Source: Astrocystis sublimbata
Taxonomy: Eukaryota; Ascomycota; Sordariomycetes; Xylariales; Xylariaceae
Reading direction: 5' to 3'
Length of the DNA stretch: 64,000 nucleotides
Assembly (NCBI GenBank): GCA_022453515.1
Contig: JAJNNY010000027.1
Coordinates: 124,001 to 188,000, forward strand
Numbering within the stretch: position 1 is the stretch's first letter; the number at the start of each line of letters is the position of its first letter. The notes beneath the pieces are model-generated. The model made no database searches. It worked only from the letters and a program-made list of their open reading frames with translations, and was not told the origin of the DNA. Below are positions 12,911-25,646 of this stretch, piece by piece. A program made the position numbers and the translations under genes.

Positions 12911-15900
12911 AACGGAATATGATCTGCACAGTACATGGTCTCGTTGCCGTTTACGGGAGGTTCGACAGATCGGCAGACCGCAGATCGGTGGCGTGGCGTG
13001 GCGGCCTCGGTCCTGCCGGCCAAGCCAATGAGGCTTTGTGCTGTCGCTTGCTCACAACTACCAGTACTGACATGTCATTCTGCCAATGAGGTTTTCCCGA
13101 GTTCCTCTGACTGTTCCTAGTGGCCCATGAATGCTGATAAAAGCTTTTCGTAGACAGCTCAGACACAGATAAGATTCTATCTGCTATAACCTCATCTACC
13201 TGTGGAACTTGCTCTATCACCACTCCATATGCATTACTGCTATAATGGTCGGAGATCCTTACCTAGAAAGTAGTGCGAGCCGCAGCTTATTCAAATAGGC
13301 TACAGCTATTTATGACAGGACGACAGGGAGACACTCGCTTGCAATCTTTTCGCAATCGTGCAACGGCCACCGCCGAGCTGTCTGCCTCCAAATCAAAGAA
13401 GCCGAAGCTGTACGTAGGAATTTTTCAGGGTCTTTTTCGGTCGTGCATAAATGGGAACTCTAGGAGCAGATATTGCTTGCAATCCCCATATCTGACTCGT
13501 GCTAGTGCATCGCCAGCGTGACTGGCACTCGATGTTCTTTCTCGTGTTGAACACCGATCTAGCTTAGATCAAAAGATTTGGAGGCTTGTGACTGAATCTG
13601 ACATAGCTACTGTAGCGAACCCCTATTTTGCATCATCAACTTAAACTCCCCGCCACCCCCCTCTCCCCCCTCTCCCAATCACACTTCTGCGCACTACGAT
13701 GCGCTACTTGCCCGGCCCCGCCTGTTATAAGGGTCTTTACCAACTAGCGAGCCTAGCTTTCCAACCATGCGGCCTAGGGTTCCGCTTAGGGGTCCATGTA
13801 TTCGGCCCACGGTAAAGCTGAATATGATTAGTATTTTCGGCTTCGACCCTGTTACCGATGCCCATTTTCGGTACTGGCGCTGGCTGTTCTTGCCGTGCCG
13901 CTATGCCGCAATCGACGACCTGCCGCTAATGCATTGTTTGCTGAGTGCTCGACAGAGGAAGATGGCAGCACATACGACTCCGAGTATCGTAGTAGTCTCG
14001 CCCATGCAACCTTGGAAGTCTTACACGTTACAGGCTTTTCTTTCCCTCTTGAGCCTCTGAGGTTTCCGAAATCGGCAAGATGCCGAGCAGACGTGAGATG
14101 GTCTCAGAGCGAATGACTGGCCACCGGATCGATGTGCAACGATCCTACCGAGGTATGCCTACTGTTGTGCAACAGAAAGAACAGGCCACATCGTTGGTGA
14201 TCAAAGTACTCGTAGACTCTTACACAGTAAGTGAGCCCCTACCGGGAGGAGAGTCAAAATGCAGCTAATAGAGTGGTACTAGGCTGCCTATAAAGGGGAG
14301 CTAGCGCGACTACCTAGGTAGCCTGTACCTAGTGAGGCCCGCCAGGCCCTAGCCTGCGATATTAGTGACAGACTGGCAGTATGACATCATCGTGCATTCT
14401 GGGGGTGTCCTTGATCCACGAGCATTGCTAGCCGTTTTATTAACGTAAAACATAGTCTCATTCTCTCGCGCTTGTGGCGGTCGACACGAAAAATTGTTCG
14501 TATCTTCAACGACCCCGAATCACCGACCCAGAAGTGGCATATTGCCATGAGAAGTTGAACTCATGTTGAAGACGGTTTTTCCGTGCCTGGCGATCTTGGG
14601 GAGAAGCTCAGGCGTGTCAGACTCAGTCAGCTGCCATTAACGCTGGCGGGGGAGGGGGCACAGAGGGGGCATAGCACCCTTGCATCTTTGTGCCAGGTGC
14701 CAGGGTGCCAGGGTACCAGGTCAGACTTGCTACTCCGTACATGGACCGGAAAAAAAGAAGAAAAAAGGGCGAGAGAGAAGAAAAAGAGGGTTGGGAGGGG
14801 AAACTTCCGCTCTTGAACAGCATCACCCTTAAGATCTTCATAACGAAGTTCTAATAATGGGTCTTCAAGCCAGGGTCACGTCGCACGGATCAGATTGAAC
14901 AGGGCGAGACCGAGGCCCCCGCGAGGATTCTGCGAACGTGGCTCGTGTGGGCTTCGGGCAGAGTTGACAGACGGACCCCTCCTCGCCCTCCTCGGGCCAA
15001 AATGCGATGTTTGGGTCGTGGTAGCATCCGGCTTCTGCCCCCCCTGGACACAACATCTTGTAATGACCAACTGGCTTTGCGCCCGAGATCTGGGGAGGGG
15101 CTTAGTCACTTCCCGTATAGCCAATCATGAAGTGACACTACACATTGCGAACCGCTAGCCCGAGAGAGTTCTTGGCTCTGTGAATCTGTTTGGTTTCTTG
15201 AACCGACACTCACGTATCTCCATGAAACGGGTTGAAAATGAAAAAGGTCCTACCAAATGTCAGGACCTGATACATGCTACCTAGTTACGGAGACATAGTT
15301 ATTCACTCTACATACCATTCGGTCATTTTCAAAAGCAAATTGGATCGTCTCTCTGTGTTTTTCAGGGCTATAGCTGATCATAGTTGCGTCTCACAAATAT
15401 GTGTCTTTAGATATTCTACATATATGCTGCTCACAATTCACTTCATTGAAACTTCAATGCGATCGCAATATGGCTACTTTCGCAAGTCTGGGCACCCAAA
15501 GGTAACTAAGAAGGGCTATTAGCCTTCGTGCGTAAACCAAGATGCCACTTACCTCCTCCTTCTTGTTAGCTTGGTGCAGTAGTTGCTGAATACATTACAA
15601 TCTATCGCGCCACACTTCCACCGTTAAAGCTAATGCGATGCGTGTATGTATGTATGTGGGCATGCATTCAACAACATATTACCCAAACCCTACATGTACT
15701 TAGATATATGTAGCCGTAGTTAGTGCCACCTAGGATCTTTAGTGATGTCTTCTTCCCCTATCTCTTTTTCCTTTCAAGGGCTAAGGCTAACGATACCCTT
15801 CAGGTACTCGATGCAGATATTCCTAGCTCTACCTTAGGCAGATAGGGTTCAGGGTCGTGCGTGTACAGCATGATAGCGGTGGATTTTGGTTGCATTCGAC

Positions 15901-18059
15901 CACAAGCCTTGTCTCATGCCTCGAGAAGCGTTGGTTGCCTTGGGAAGACCCCGATATTCATCCTGATTTTACGCATCGGGGCTAGGTAACTGAGATCACG
16001 GAATGGCTCAACCACGGCCCGCATTCTGCAGCTCGTACATAGTCGCAGAGCCAATAAATAACTGAGCAGTAGGCCATGGCAAGAGAACAAATACCAACAT
16101 ATCCCTGACCTTTAAATTTTTTTTTTTGTAATATACTTTTAACTTTCTCACTGTCCCTGTCGCCTGTATAACATCACCGTTAGGCTGACAGAGTTTATGC
16201 CTATCAGAGTTAAGCTGGACAAGAATGCCTGTTGGAACTACCAAGTCGGTCCTTCGGCTGGGCGGCAAGCTACCTGTACCTTAATCCGACAGCCCTCCAG
16301 ACTCCTCCTCCAGGTAAGCGTCGAGTGTCTTGATACGAATCTGACCAGCAACGAAGTGTCTTCATCCGTAGCCTAGCACTTGGTACTGAAAAGGCAGAGC
16401 AGATGTGTGTACCACACTACCACTACCGCTAGCATACTGCGCACAGGCAATGTGCTAAAAATCATCCAACTGGAAGGATGTGTCCCAACATTTTGGGTGG
16501 CCTTGGTCGCTGGAACGTCGTCCGGTAATAGGAAATGACGGTGACGATCATTTTCTTCAGCCCCCCTCGCTTCTGCCCTTGCTCTCTCTTGGCCCTCCTT
16601 AGCGTGATCAGAAGAGCACATGGGACGATGCAAGCGCAAGCGCAGCGCCCACAACGCGGCACATTGGCACATACTAGGTACTTAGGGGTACTTACTTACC
16701 TACAGTACATATGTAGGTAGTACGCTGTAGTAGAGATCGCTGTGTTTATAGTGTACGAGCGCTGCTCTGTTCGGAGGTATGAATCGTATATGCACATAGC
16801 ACTGCAACATGAAATACAAGCATCGAAGAAAGCCGAATGAGTCCGGGTAGGTATCTGGACGGGCCGGGCTGTAGAGAGAAGGAAGCTATTGAGTTGATGC
16901 TTGATATTGGCCGGTAATACTTGGAGGTAGCATCCCCCACCTGGCTCGCCTGATATGATATACCTCTCTTATTGTAATAGAGCACTTGACCAGTCCAGTG
17001 ATGAAGTGCGAAAGCAATGGGCCATGAGCCGTTAAAGGGACCACCTGAAAAAAAGACCAGGACAAGCCTGCCCGAGCCTGCCTAGTCGCCTAGGGAGGTA
17101 CCTTTGGAGGTCAAGAGCTGGTGGAGAAGTAGGTACATCGTCCACACCCTTGGACACCCTCAGCGGCGCTGCGCTAGTCCCGAAGTGGCTGAACCTAATC
17201 ATCCGTTCCAGCATCACCCCGGGTCGGCCAGGCCTGCCCCTGGCGCCATGAGACCAATGACAGCACGCGCTTCCCGCTCACAACGGCCCCACTGAGTGCT
17301 GCACTGGGGCGCATCCAGCAACCCGCCCAGGAGCCCGCCTTTCTTTTCCCAGCGAGACAAGCCCATCCCTTCCATCTCCGCCCGCCTCGACTGCCGCTGC
17401 CGCTGCCCTGCCTGTCAGTCAGTCTTGTCAGTTCTACTCGTACCGCTCGCTGGACTTGTTTGCACTTGCTCTATCTGCACTTGCTTCGACTTGCAACCGC
17501 CCTCGTGATCAACTCGAGTTCCCAAGTCCATCAGCACCCCCAAGTTGCTTTCCTGTACTTGTCGCCAACTCGCCACGCCTGCCATCACCACCTGGGCATT
17601 GTCGCTGAGCAGCTAGCTAGCAGCCGACTAGGGGTCCGATCAAGGGACCACCACCTGCTCGCCTGCCACTGACTGGGCTGTTGGAGTCTGTCTGGGCTTT
17701 GAGGCCTGTACCCGCCGCCGAGACCAACAATCTCGGCTTTGGTCGAGGGACCATCGACTGTAGCGTCTGCCTGTCGCTCAACCCTGCTCCTCTTTCATCC
17801 TTTCCATACTCCCTCCCCAACGAATCGTACGTACGTACCCTGAGGTCCCACGCCCAGGAACACACCACACACAGACGACAGCTCCGACTCTTCTCGACCC
17901 ATCCTATTCACAACCCGGCGCGACCTCGATTCCTGACACTCTAGAATCGCTCTAGCATCGCTCGTCTGCTTTCGACTCGGCCTCGCTCTTCGCATCGCGG
18001 CGTACCCATCTGCCGGTCGCCTCTTCCTAGAGCACATCCACACGCTCCTTAGGGCGGAC

Positions 18060-18083
18060 ATGCAGCATCCCTCGTTGGTCTAG
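18060..18083 (+). promoter_or_regulatory. Upstream ORF 1 in the kinase leader (7 codons)
   Basis: ATG at 18060 opens a seven-codon frame ending in TAG, 231 bases before the kinase start codon. The preceding several hundred bases are C/T-rich and nearly free of ATG, so this would be among the first start codons met if transcription starts in the 17.3-18.0 kb tract. The transcription start is not known. Confidence 0.45.
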
Positions 18084-18159
18084 CCCGAACTCAGCGTATA
18101 GACGAACTAAAGGATCGCCTCTTTCCTCTGCCCATACAAGATTGTTACCGCCTCGCTCT

Positions 18160-18174
18160 ATGCTGCTTTCATAG
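18160..18174 (+). promoter_or_regulatory. Upstream ORF 2 in the kinase leader (4 codons)
   Basis: ATG CTG CTT TCA TAG lies 131 bases before the kinase start codon. Together with the first short uORF it could lower or condition translation of the kinase. This assumes the leader is not spliced here. Confidence 0.4.
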
Positions 18175-18290
18175 ACACTCTTCAGCGTCTCTCGTCGGTT
18201 GCGGCTTCCGTCGTCATTAGACATCCCCGCATCTTACTCCAAAGGCCGCCTCCTTTTACCGAGAGCAGGGAACAATTACCCCAGCTCAAC

Positions 18291-21200
18291 ATGGCTGACG
18301 AACAGACTTTGGCAGCAGCTGCTGCCATCGTCAGAGGACTTGCTATCTCGTCCAACGATGTGAAGCCTGTTCCTATCGGTGCCGGTTCGAATATCCAGTT
18401 GCCAGGAGGGCACAGTGCTGCCAAGGAAGACCTCGAGCGGGAACTATCAGCCCTCGTGGTCAGAATTCACCAACTTGAGGCCAAAGCCACGGCTGCGAAC
18501 GCGCCCAACTATCCCGACACTCCTAGTGAGACGCTCGGGTCTCCGTTCGAAGATGATGCAGGCCGACAAAAACTCGCTTCAAACCGGAATGGTTTATCCA
18601 ATGACCGTGTTGCTAAGATCATGCCGTCGCTCACGGACGAGGCTCTCGAAGGCTTGCAGGAGCATATCAACGACCAATCGAAGCTGCTCGACAATCAGCG
18701 CCAGGAACTTACAATCGTCAACGCTCAGCTCGTGGAACAAAGAAAGTTGCAAGAGCAGGCACTCCAGATGATGGAGAAAGAACGCGTGGCAACTCTCGAG
18801 CGCGAGCTGTGGAAGCATCAAAAGGCCAACGAAGCTTTCCAGAAAGCGCTGCGGGAAATCGGTGAGATTGTTACCGCTGCTGCGAAAGGTGACCTTAGCA
18901 AGAAGGTTCGCATGAACACTGTCGAAATGGACCCTGAAATTACCACTTTCAAGAGAACAATCAACACCATGATGGACCAACTTCAGGTGTTTGCCAGTGA
19001 AGTATCTCGTGTTGCCCGTGAAGTCGGTACGGATGGAATACTCGGAGGACAAGCTAAGATCGAGGGCGTTGACGGTACTTGGAAAGAACTGACAGACAAT
19101 GGTACAAGTCCCAACATTGACACGCTGGAGAATTGCTGCTGACACCCAAAATAGTCAACGTCATGGCTCAAAACCTGACAGATCAAGGTATGTTAACGAA
19201 CCTATCGTCTCTTGCTCGTCTTGGTCATGTCTAACTTTGATCAAGTGCGCGAAATTGCTTCGGTAACGACCGCTGTTGCTCACGGTGACTTGACGAAGAA
19301 AATTGAAAGACCTGCCAACGGCGAGATCCTTCAGCTCCAACAAACGATAAACACAATGGTGGGACAATTGCGCACATTTGCATCCGAAGTTACCCGTGTC
19401 GCTCGAGATGTCGGTACCGAGGGTATGCTTGGTGGTCAAGCCGATGTTGATGGGGTTCGCGGCATGTGGAATGAGTTAACAGTCAATGTCAACGCGATGG
19501 CGAACAACCTCACCACCCAGGTCCGTGACATTGCGAAGGTCACTACCGCGGTCGCCAAAGGCGACCTCACGCAAAAGGTTCAAGCAGAGTGCAAAGGTGA
19601 AATCTTCCAACTTAAATCGACTATCAATTCTATGGTCGAACAATTGCAACAATTCGCTCGAGAGGTCAGCAAGATTGCTCGGGAAGTCGGGACAGAGGGG
19701 CGCTTGGGTGGACAAGCGACTGTGAACGACGTTCAGGGAACATGGCGCGACCTGACCGACAATGTCAATGGTATGGCTATGAATCTGACAACACAAGTCC
19801 GAGAGATATCCAGGGTAACCGCCGCTGTCGCCCGAGGCGATTTGACAAAGAAGATCGGTGTAGAGGTCAGAGGGGAGATTTTGGAACTCAAGCTCACCAT
19901 CAATTCTATGGTTGATCGCCTGGGAACATTTGCTTTTGAGGTCAGCAAGGTTGCCAGAGAAGTGGGCACAGATGGCACCCTTGGTGGGCAAGCTCGAGTC
20001 GATGGAGTGGAGGGTAAATGGCGAGATCTCACGGAGAACGTCAACACGATGGCCTTGAATCTGACGTCGCAAGTACGAGGCATATCCACCGTGACCCAGG
20101 CTATTGCCGACGGAAACATGAGCCAGAAAATCGACGTCCAAGCCAAGGGCGAGATACTGGTATTGAAAGAGACGATTAACAACATGGTTGATCGCCTCTC
20201 GGTGTTCTGTAACGAAGTACAGCGAGTAGCAAGAGACGTCGGTGTAGACGGCAAGATGGGTGGCCAGGCAGATGTGGGTGGACTGAAAGGGCGGTGGAAA
20301 GAAATCACGGCCGATGTCAACACCATGGCTACCAATTTGGTTCGTGCACCTTGAATTCGGTTCTGAGGGACTACGTTGCTGACAAACTACTTAGACTACC
20401 CAAGTACGTGCCTTTGGTGATATCACGAATGCCGCTACCGATGGGGATTTTACCAAGCTCGTCGACGTCGAGGCTAGCGGTGAGATGGATGAGCTCAAAC
20501 GCAAGATCAATCAGATGGTGTTCAATTTGCGAGATAGTATCCAGAGGAACACCCAAGCTCGAGAAGCGGCCGAACAGGCGAACAAGACTAAATCCGAGTT
20601 CCTGGCCAACATGTCCCACGAGATCCGCACGCCTATGAACGGAATCATAGGGATGACGCAACTTACCCTTGACACCGACCTGACACAATACCAGCGAGAA
20701 ATGCTGAATATAGTCAATCAACTCGCCAACAGTCTTTTGACCATCATAGATGATATTCTAGACTTGTCCAAGATTGAGGCTCGCAGGATGATCATGGAGG
20801 AGATTCCATACACCCTACGAGGAACTGTATTCGGCGCCCTCAAGACTCTAGCTGTCAAAGCGAATGAAAAGTTCCTGGATCTTACATACAAGGTCGACAG
20901 TTCAGTTCCCGACTACGTTGTCGGAGACTCATTCCGCTTGCGACAAATCATTCTCAATCTTGTGGGCAACGCCATCAAGTTTACCGAACACGGCGAGGTT
21001 AGCTTGACCATTCGAGAGTCCCAGGAACTTCATGTTGAAGACGAAGGCAAATATGCCATTGAATTCATAGTGTCAGATACCGGCATAGGTATACCGCAAG
21101 ACAAGCTTAACCTAATTTTCGACACTTTCCAGCAGGCTGATGGTTCGATGACTCGCAAGTTTGGTGGTACTGGACTTGGTCTAAGTATTTCCAAGAGATT

Positions 21201-22346
21201 GGTCACGCTCATGGGCGGTGATCTCTGGGTCAAGAGCGAATTTGGCAAAGGAAGCTCATTCTACTTCACCTGTGTGGTAAAACTGGCCGACAGTGGACTT
21301 GGTTCCATCGAGAAGATGCTCAAGCCGTACAAAGGGCACCAGGTTCTATTCATCGACAAGGGTTTATCCGGTTACGGAAAAGAGATAGCGACCATGTTGC
21401 TCGGTCTAGGTCTCATACCCGTCGTGGTGGATCAAGTGAGCAACCCCGCCATGTCTGGCTCCGATAACCCACCGTACGACGTGATCATAGTCGAGTCTAT
21501 CGAGACCGCTCGGAAACTGCGAGCAGTCGAGGACTTCAAGTACCTCCCTATTGTTCTGCTTGCGCCCCTTGTTCACATCACTCTGAAGTCTTGCCTGGAC
21601 CTCGGCATTACTTCGTATATGACGACACCGTGCAAACCAATTGATCTTGGAAATGGCATGGTTCCTGCTCTTGAGAACCGAGCAACTCCCTCGTTTTCCG
21701 ACAACACGCGATCCTTCGAGATTTTGCTTGCAGAAGACAACCGTGTTAATCAGCGTCTGGCGGTCAAGATTCTTGAGAAATACCATCATGTGGTGACCGT
21801 GGTTGGGAACGGCTTAGAAGCATTTGAAATGGTGAAGGCCAAGAAATTTGATGTTGTTCTTATGGATGTGCAGATGCCTATCATGGTATGATCCCCCCCC
21901 CCCATCTTCCCAAGTTCAATAGCTAATCAAAGGAACAGGGTGGTTTCGAGGCGACTGGCAAGATTCGCGACTACGAACGTAACGCGGGAGAAGTGCGAAC
22001 TCCAATCATTGCACTCACAGCCCATGCCATGATGGGAGACCGAGAGCGATGCATCCAAGCTCAGATGGATGAATATCTTTCGAAGCCCTTACAACAAAAC
22101 CATTTGATACAGACTATTCTCAAATGCGCAACCCTCGGGGGTGCTTTACTTGAGAAGAACCGGGAAAGAGAGCTTGCTTCGTCCAATAATTCAGAGGGCG
22201 ACTCTAAGACCGCAATTGCGCGCCCTACTCTTGAGCCTCGCGCCCTGACAACTAGTGCGCCTGGTACAAGTCCAAATTTGGTAGCGGCAAGCCAGGGTGA
22301 CCCGTTACAAAGGGCATGTTCACATCTCTCCGAACCTTCCAGTTGA
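18291..22346 (+). CDS. nik1: Group III hybrid histidine kinase (Nik1/Os-1 type, osmosensing, HOG pathway)
   Basis: Cytosolic hybrid sensor kinase that signals osmotic stress through a phosphotransfer protein to the HOG MAP kinase route, and is the known target pathway of dicarboximide and phenylpyrrole fungicides. Exons 18291-19101, 19155-19187 (33 nt), 19246-20339, 20395-21885 and 21939-22346 join in phase into 1,278 residues. After a coiled-coil start there are about six HAMP repeats of roughly 92 residues (GDLTKKI ... EVGTEG.LGGQA ... W.DLT.NVN). The histidine kinase core follows, with H-box [10 protein letters not shown] (His about 721), N-box NAIKFTEHG, and ATP-lid motifs DTGIGIP and GTGLGL. 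A C-terminal receiver has AEDN and the phospho-acceptor Asp at about 1137 in LMDVQMP. No membrane segment is seen, as usual for the group. All catalytic residues are present. The last intron begins with a long run of C. The model is firm; the exact C-terminus is less so. Confidence 0.96.
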
Positions 22347-24440
22347 AGCGACTAACTGGGCTTTCTAATAGCTCGTGCTAAGAGCTAACAGCATGAATTG
22401 ATTTCAAGCTGTTAGAAATCATGCACACAAAGCATGCCGCCCTGACCACATTGGTCCCAATGGACGCCCGGTACAAGTCAACTCTTTGATGTATCTTGAC
22501 CAGTTTTCGATACCCCGAGGGAGCTAGGTGCTCACTTTCGCTTCTGGCGAGTTTCTGCTATCTGCTCGCATTATTCTGCACAATTATACTTAGTATCTCA
22601 CTCTTCATGAGGCTTTATGCATTACTGTACTAGTAAGCTCTGGAACAAATTCCAGGCATATGCTTGGACCTACTCTGGGTCTGCCATTTACAGCAACCGG
22701 AGTTATTTTTGGGGGATGGAAGGTGTTTTGGGCTTTTTTTTTTTATAGGGGAATCAAGCACTTCCCCGTTGCAAGTGGCATTTGCTTTCGCTTGCGAGGG
22801 GGTCCCTTCTAGGGGAGTACTGCATTACGGTTCTGAAATAGTAAATTTCTTAGAGATCAGTCGCTGCATCTTCGTTGCTTGTCGTTTCTGTGATTTATGG
22901 ACGTTTGCATCCAAGGGTAGTTCGCTCAATATGTTAAAAAAAACCCATGTCCTTGATTTCAATGAGGCGCGGAATTTTGATACATGGTGATTTCTTCAAG
23001 GGATCGGCTTTCTTGTCTGTTATATTTTCCTCTTGACGTCCAAACCTAGCGTCAACTTTTGATTAGCTGGCTTATACGAGACTGTCCAGATCAATCTACT
23101 ATGTATATTCCAAGCATCACAGTTCTTCACCACTCACTTGTCACCATCTTATAAGTTGGTGGAATACGCAGATTGCCATACTCGCGATTCGTGATTCACC
23201 TTTTGACAGCGGGCGGCCCCGCTTGATCCCCCCACTCCTGCAGCCGGACATATTCTTCCGTATTGCAGTGCAGTTGCATACCTATCCGTTTGTTGCAACA
23301 ACCAACTCGCTCTGTCTCTGAGCCCTGCTACTTTGCTCCGACGTTCCTCGCGCTAATAAGGCCTATCTAAGTATCTATCGAGATCGCATGATTAAACCCC
23401 CAAGCCCAGATGGGGTTGGTTATTCTACTACGTGCTACTTAGTATTGTGGTTGTTGCTGTCATTGTTGGAGTAAAGAATGAGACGTATGGCCATGGAGCG
23501 AAACGTCCGGTTTCACCTCCACATTTCTACAAGGAAGAATCATGAAAGGCACGGCGAAGAAGAGTTAGTTTACTTGCCCACCTACTCACATATGTACGGG
23601 TATGGGTATGGGTATGGGTATGGGTACGCGTGTGCGTGTAGGGCTTGCACTGACGTTCGGGCACTGCGAGGACTGCGAGGCCTAGGCTTCGATGCGCACA
23701 TTCCTCCCCCACTAGGTTCCCCATACTACTATTTCTTAGATCGCCTGGCAGTTGGACTCGCCCGGCTCGATGATAACTAAAACAAAGTAAAAGTAGGACT
23801 ATGAGACTAGATCTGGGCAATAGATCTAGATCTCCGGCCTGTAGCTAAATCTTTAGACAGTTTGCTAGTCTACCGGCCGGCCCGTGAATATGTATGCCAT
23901 AAGCGAGGGTCGGCTTTTGTAATAGGTAGGTCTACGTTTGGTCAGAATAAGTAGGATTCAAGACTCACCCATCTGTCAACACGTAGTTATGTTGAAAACA
24001 ACATTGCTAGCAGCCTTCGAGATTAGACTAATGTGCTGGTCGATTGAGGGTCTAGAGGGATAACGCCATTTGATATAGAATGAATGGTACAGGATTGACT
24101 GATGCTTTGATTTCCTAAAATTTGTGGTGAACAGCTTCATCGATGTCGACATGACTGACTGTCTGCCAACATGAAAAGTGACATGTTTCTAGCACATCTA
24201 GTTTGGCTTTTCTAATTGGCTTCTCCTATCTGAGGGAAAGGAGCAGCAGTTTGGCCTCTTCACTAGTAAATGCACGTCAACTCCCGGGCGATCAATTTTG
24301 CGATGCAACATACGAACCAAGAAGGAATATATGTGCTTGCCAACTAGACGTCTATAAACATGGCGGTGACCTGTGCATCCCATTCGTAACATGAGCAACG
24401 GCTACTGGCCAAACCAGTCTCATCCTTGTGCCAGCGTTGT
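22347..24440. other. Intergenic region between two convergent genes
   Basis: Holds the 3' regions of the kinase and of the small coiled-coil gene. A T homopolymer lies near 22732-22744 and a GGGTAT hexamer array at 23598-23626. Frames here are short and include the array itself; none is supported as a gene. Confidence 0.6.
23598..23626. repeat. Hexanucleotide tandem array (GGGTAT)n
   Basis: About five units of GGGTAT, degrading into GTACGCGTGTGCGTG. The unit differs from the usual fungal telomere unit TTAGGG. A frame through it would give alternating Tyr-Gly, which is a by-product of the repeat. Confidence 0.9.
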
Positions 24441-25646
24441 CTACTTCTGTTTCTCCTCAGGTGTCTGTTCCCTTTTCACTTTCGTGTCCGCGTCCGCGCC
24501 CCCGTTCGTCTCGGATGAATCGGCATCCTCGAAGGACGCTAGTAGGGCATCAAGTTTGTCCTCAAGTCTCGTGAGTTTGGCCTCAAGGGCTTCTGCTTGT
24601 CCTTCACCCCTAGACGGTAAGGCCGGTCAGTGTGTTTCGTTCACCACATGATAACATCACCAAATGACACAACGAGTCGGATGCCAGCTGATGTCAGGCA
24701 GTGGGAGGCGGTGACAAGTATCCAGGACAGCGAGAGGGGAAGCAGCATTGTCAGAGAATACGAGATCTCTACCTAGCGTATGGCGAGAGCGTGTCTCATT
24801 TCGGCCCGCAGCTTGCTAGATGGATGTCAACACCCCATGGTGCCGACAGCCAATCAATCCACTTAAGAGTCAAACTATGCTGTAGTAGAAAGACCGATAT
24901 AAGACAATGGCATTGAAGCAAATACCATAGGGCGACCCGCATGAATGAGGTTCGGGGATGGACCACTTGGGCCTCGAACATGTAAGCGTGCGAGGCGGAA
25001 GAATGGCTCGGATAGGGGATGCGGCATCGGTGTTTGCAAAAGCTGATAAGAAATAGCATGGGCGTGGATGGGTGTTTGGGGCAATTGGCATCCAGGGATC
25101 ATGCAGAAATGAGACGGGGAAAAGTTTCTCGATGCACGCTACGGTTGCACACACAAGACAGGCCCACAGGATGACAGACACACAGGCTCGACAGGGTCCC
25201 TAGTTGAGTGGCGAGACCACGAGACGCAGAGCCTAGGCCGCGGTGGCATGGCTGATGGGCATGGTGATGGGCGCGCCTCCGCACGCCAATGAGGCAGGGA
25301 ACGGTAGTTGTGGCCAACGACACGTACTTTTGAAGGTCTTTGAAGGCCTAGAACAGGCAAAGAGCGGCATTAGCTAACGTGTTGTTCCTGCTGTTCTCTG
25401 CTGGTCGCTGGTTGCAGCAGCCTCAGGTCGCAGAGTTCCACTACTATGTAGATTCCCCCCCACGACCAACAATCAATCTGCCGCCGAGAGAGAGAGGTTC
25501 ACTTCACGTAAACGTACATTGAGCAGCTCAGACTGGGTCATCACAGTGGCAGGCACTTGATGGGATTCCTGATGGGATTCCTGCTGGTCCGAGGGGCTAG
25601 GGCTGGAGCCGGCGTGACTATTGCTCCGGGCAGTGTCCTGCGACAT
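24441..25646 (-). CDS. Small coiled-coil protein, three short exons (unrecognised)
   Basis: I do not recognise this protein. Minus-strand exons 25646-25518, 25347-25328 (only 20 nt) and 24609-24441 join in frame into 105 residues. Residues 1-35 are polar and Ser/Gln/His-rich. The centre runs SELLNAFKDLQKGEGQAEAL and continues into KLTRLEDKLDALL, a heptad pattern typical of a short coiled coil. The tail is acidic and then charged (TNGGADADTKVKREQTPEEK). Both introns have good signals: the first is 170 nt with GTACGT, a GCTAATG branch site and TTCTAG; the second is 718 nt, long for such genomes, with GTACGT, CTGAC and GTCTAG. Phases close at both joins. The start at MSQDTARS was chosen over an in-frame upstream Met because the extra residues look non-coding. 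It could be a small subunit of a larger complex; no function is claimed. Confidence 0.62.

Larger units (their letters stand above)
10669..18290. other. Long gene-free stretch (7.6 kb)
   Basis: No frame here shows fungal coding bias or a recognisable domain over more than a few dozen residues. The part at 10.7-12.4 kb is AT-rich, with stop codons in all frames, and carries one copy of a short dispersed repeat. At 12.87-12.91 kb two hairpin-forming inverted repeats sit next to each other. TACCTAGGTA-like elements occur near 14.3 and 16.7 kb. The segment 17.3-18.29 kb is C/T-rich and ATG-poor, and is probably the transcribed leader of the histidine kinase gene. A decayed or lineage-specific gene cannot be excluded. 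Confidence 0.55.

Noticed and set aside
13767..14060. 97-codon plus-strand frame in the long gene-free region
   Set aside because: No domain, no splice continuation and surrounded by stops; kept only as ordinary intergenic DNA.
23598..23626. Internal telomere-like array
   Set aside because: The unit is GGGTAT rather than TTAGGG and the array is very short.
23478..23780. Frame encoding a Tyr-Gly repeat
   Set aside because: The repeat is only the translation of the GGGTAT microsatellite; no flanking protein features.
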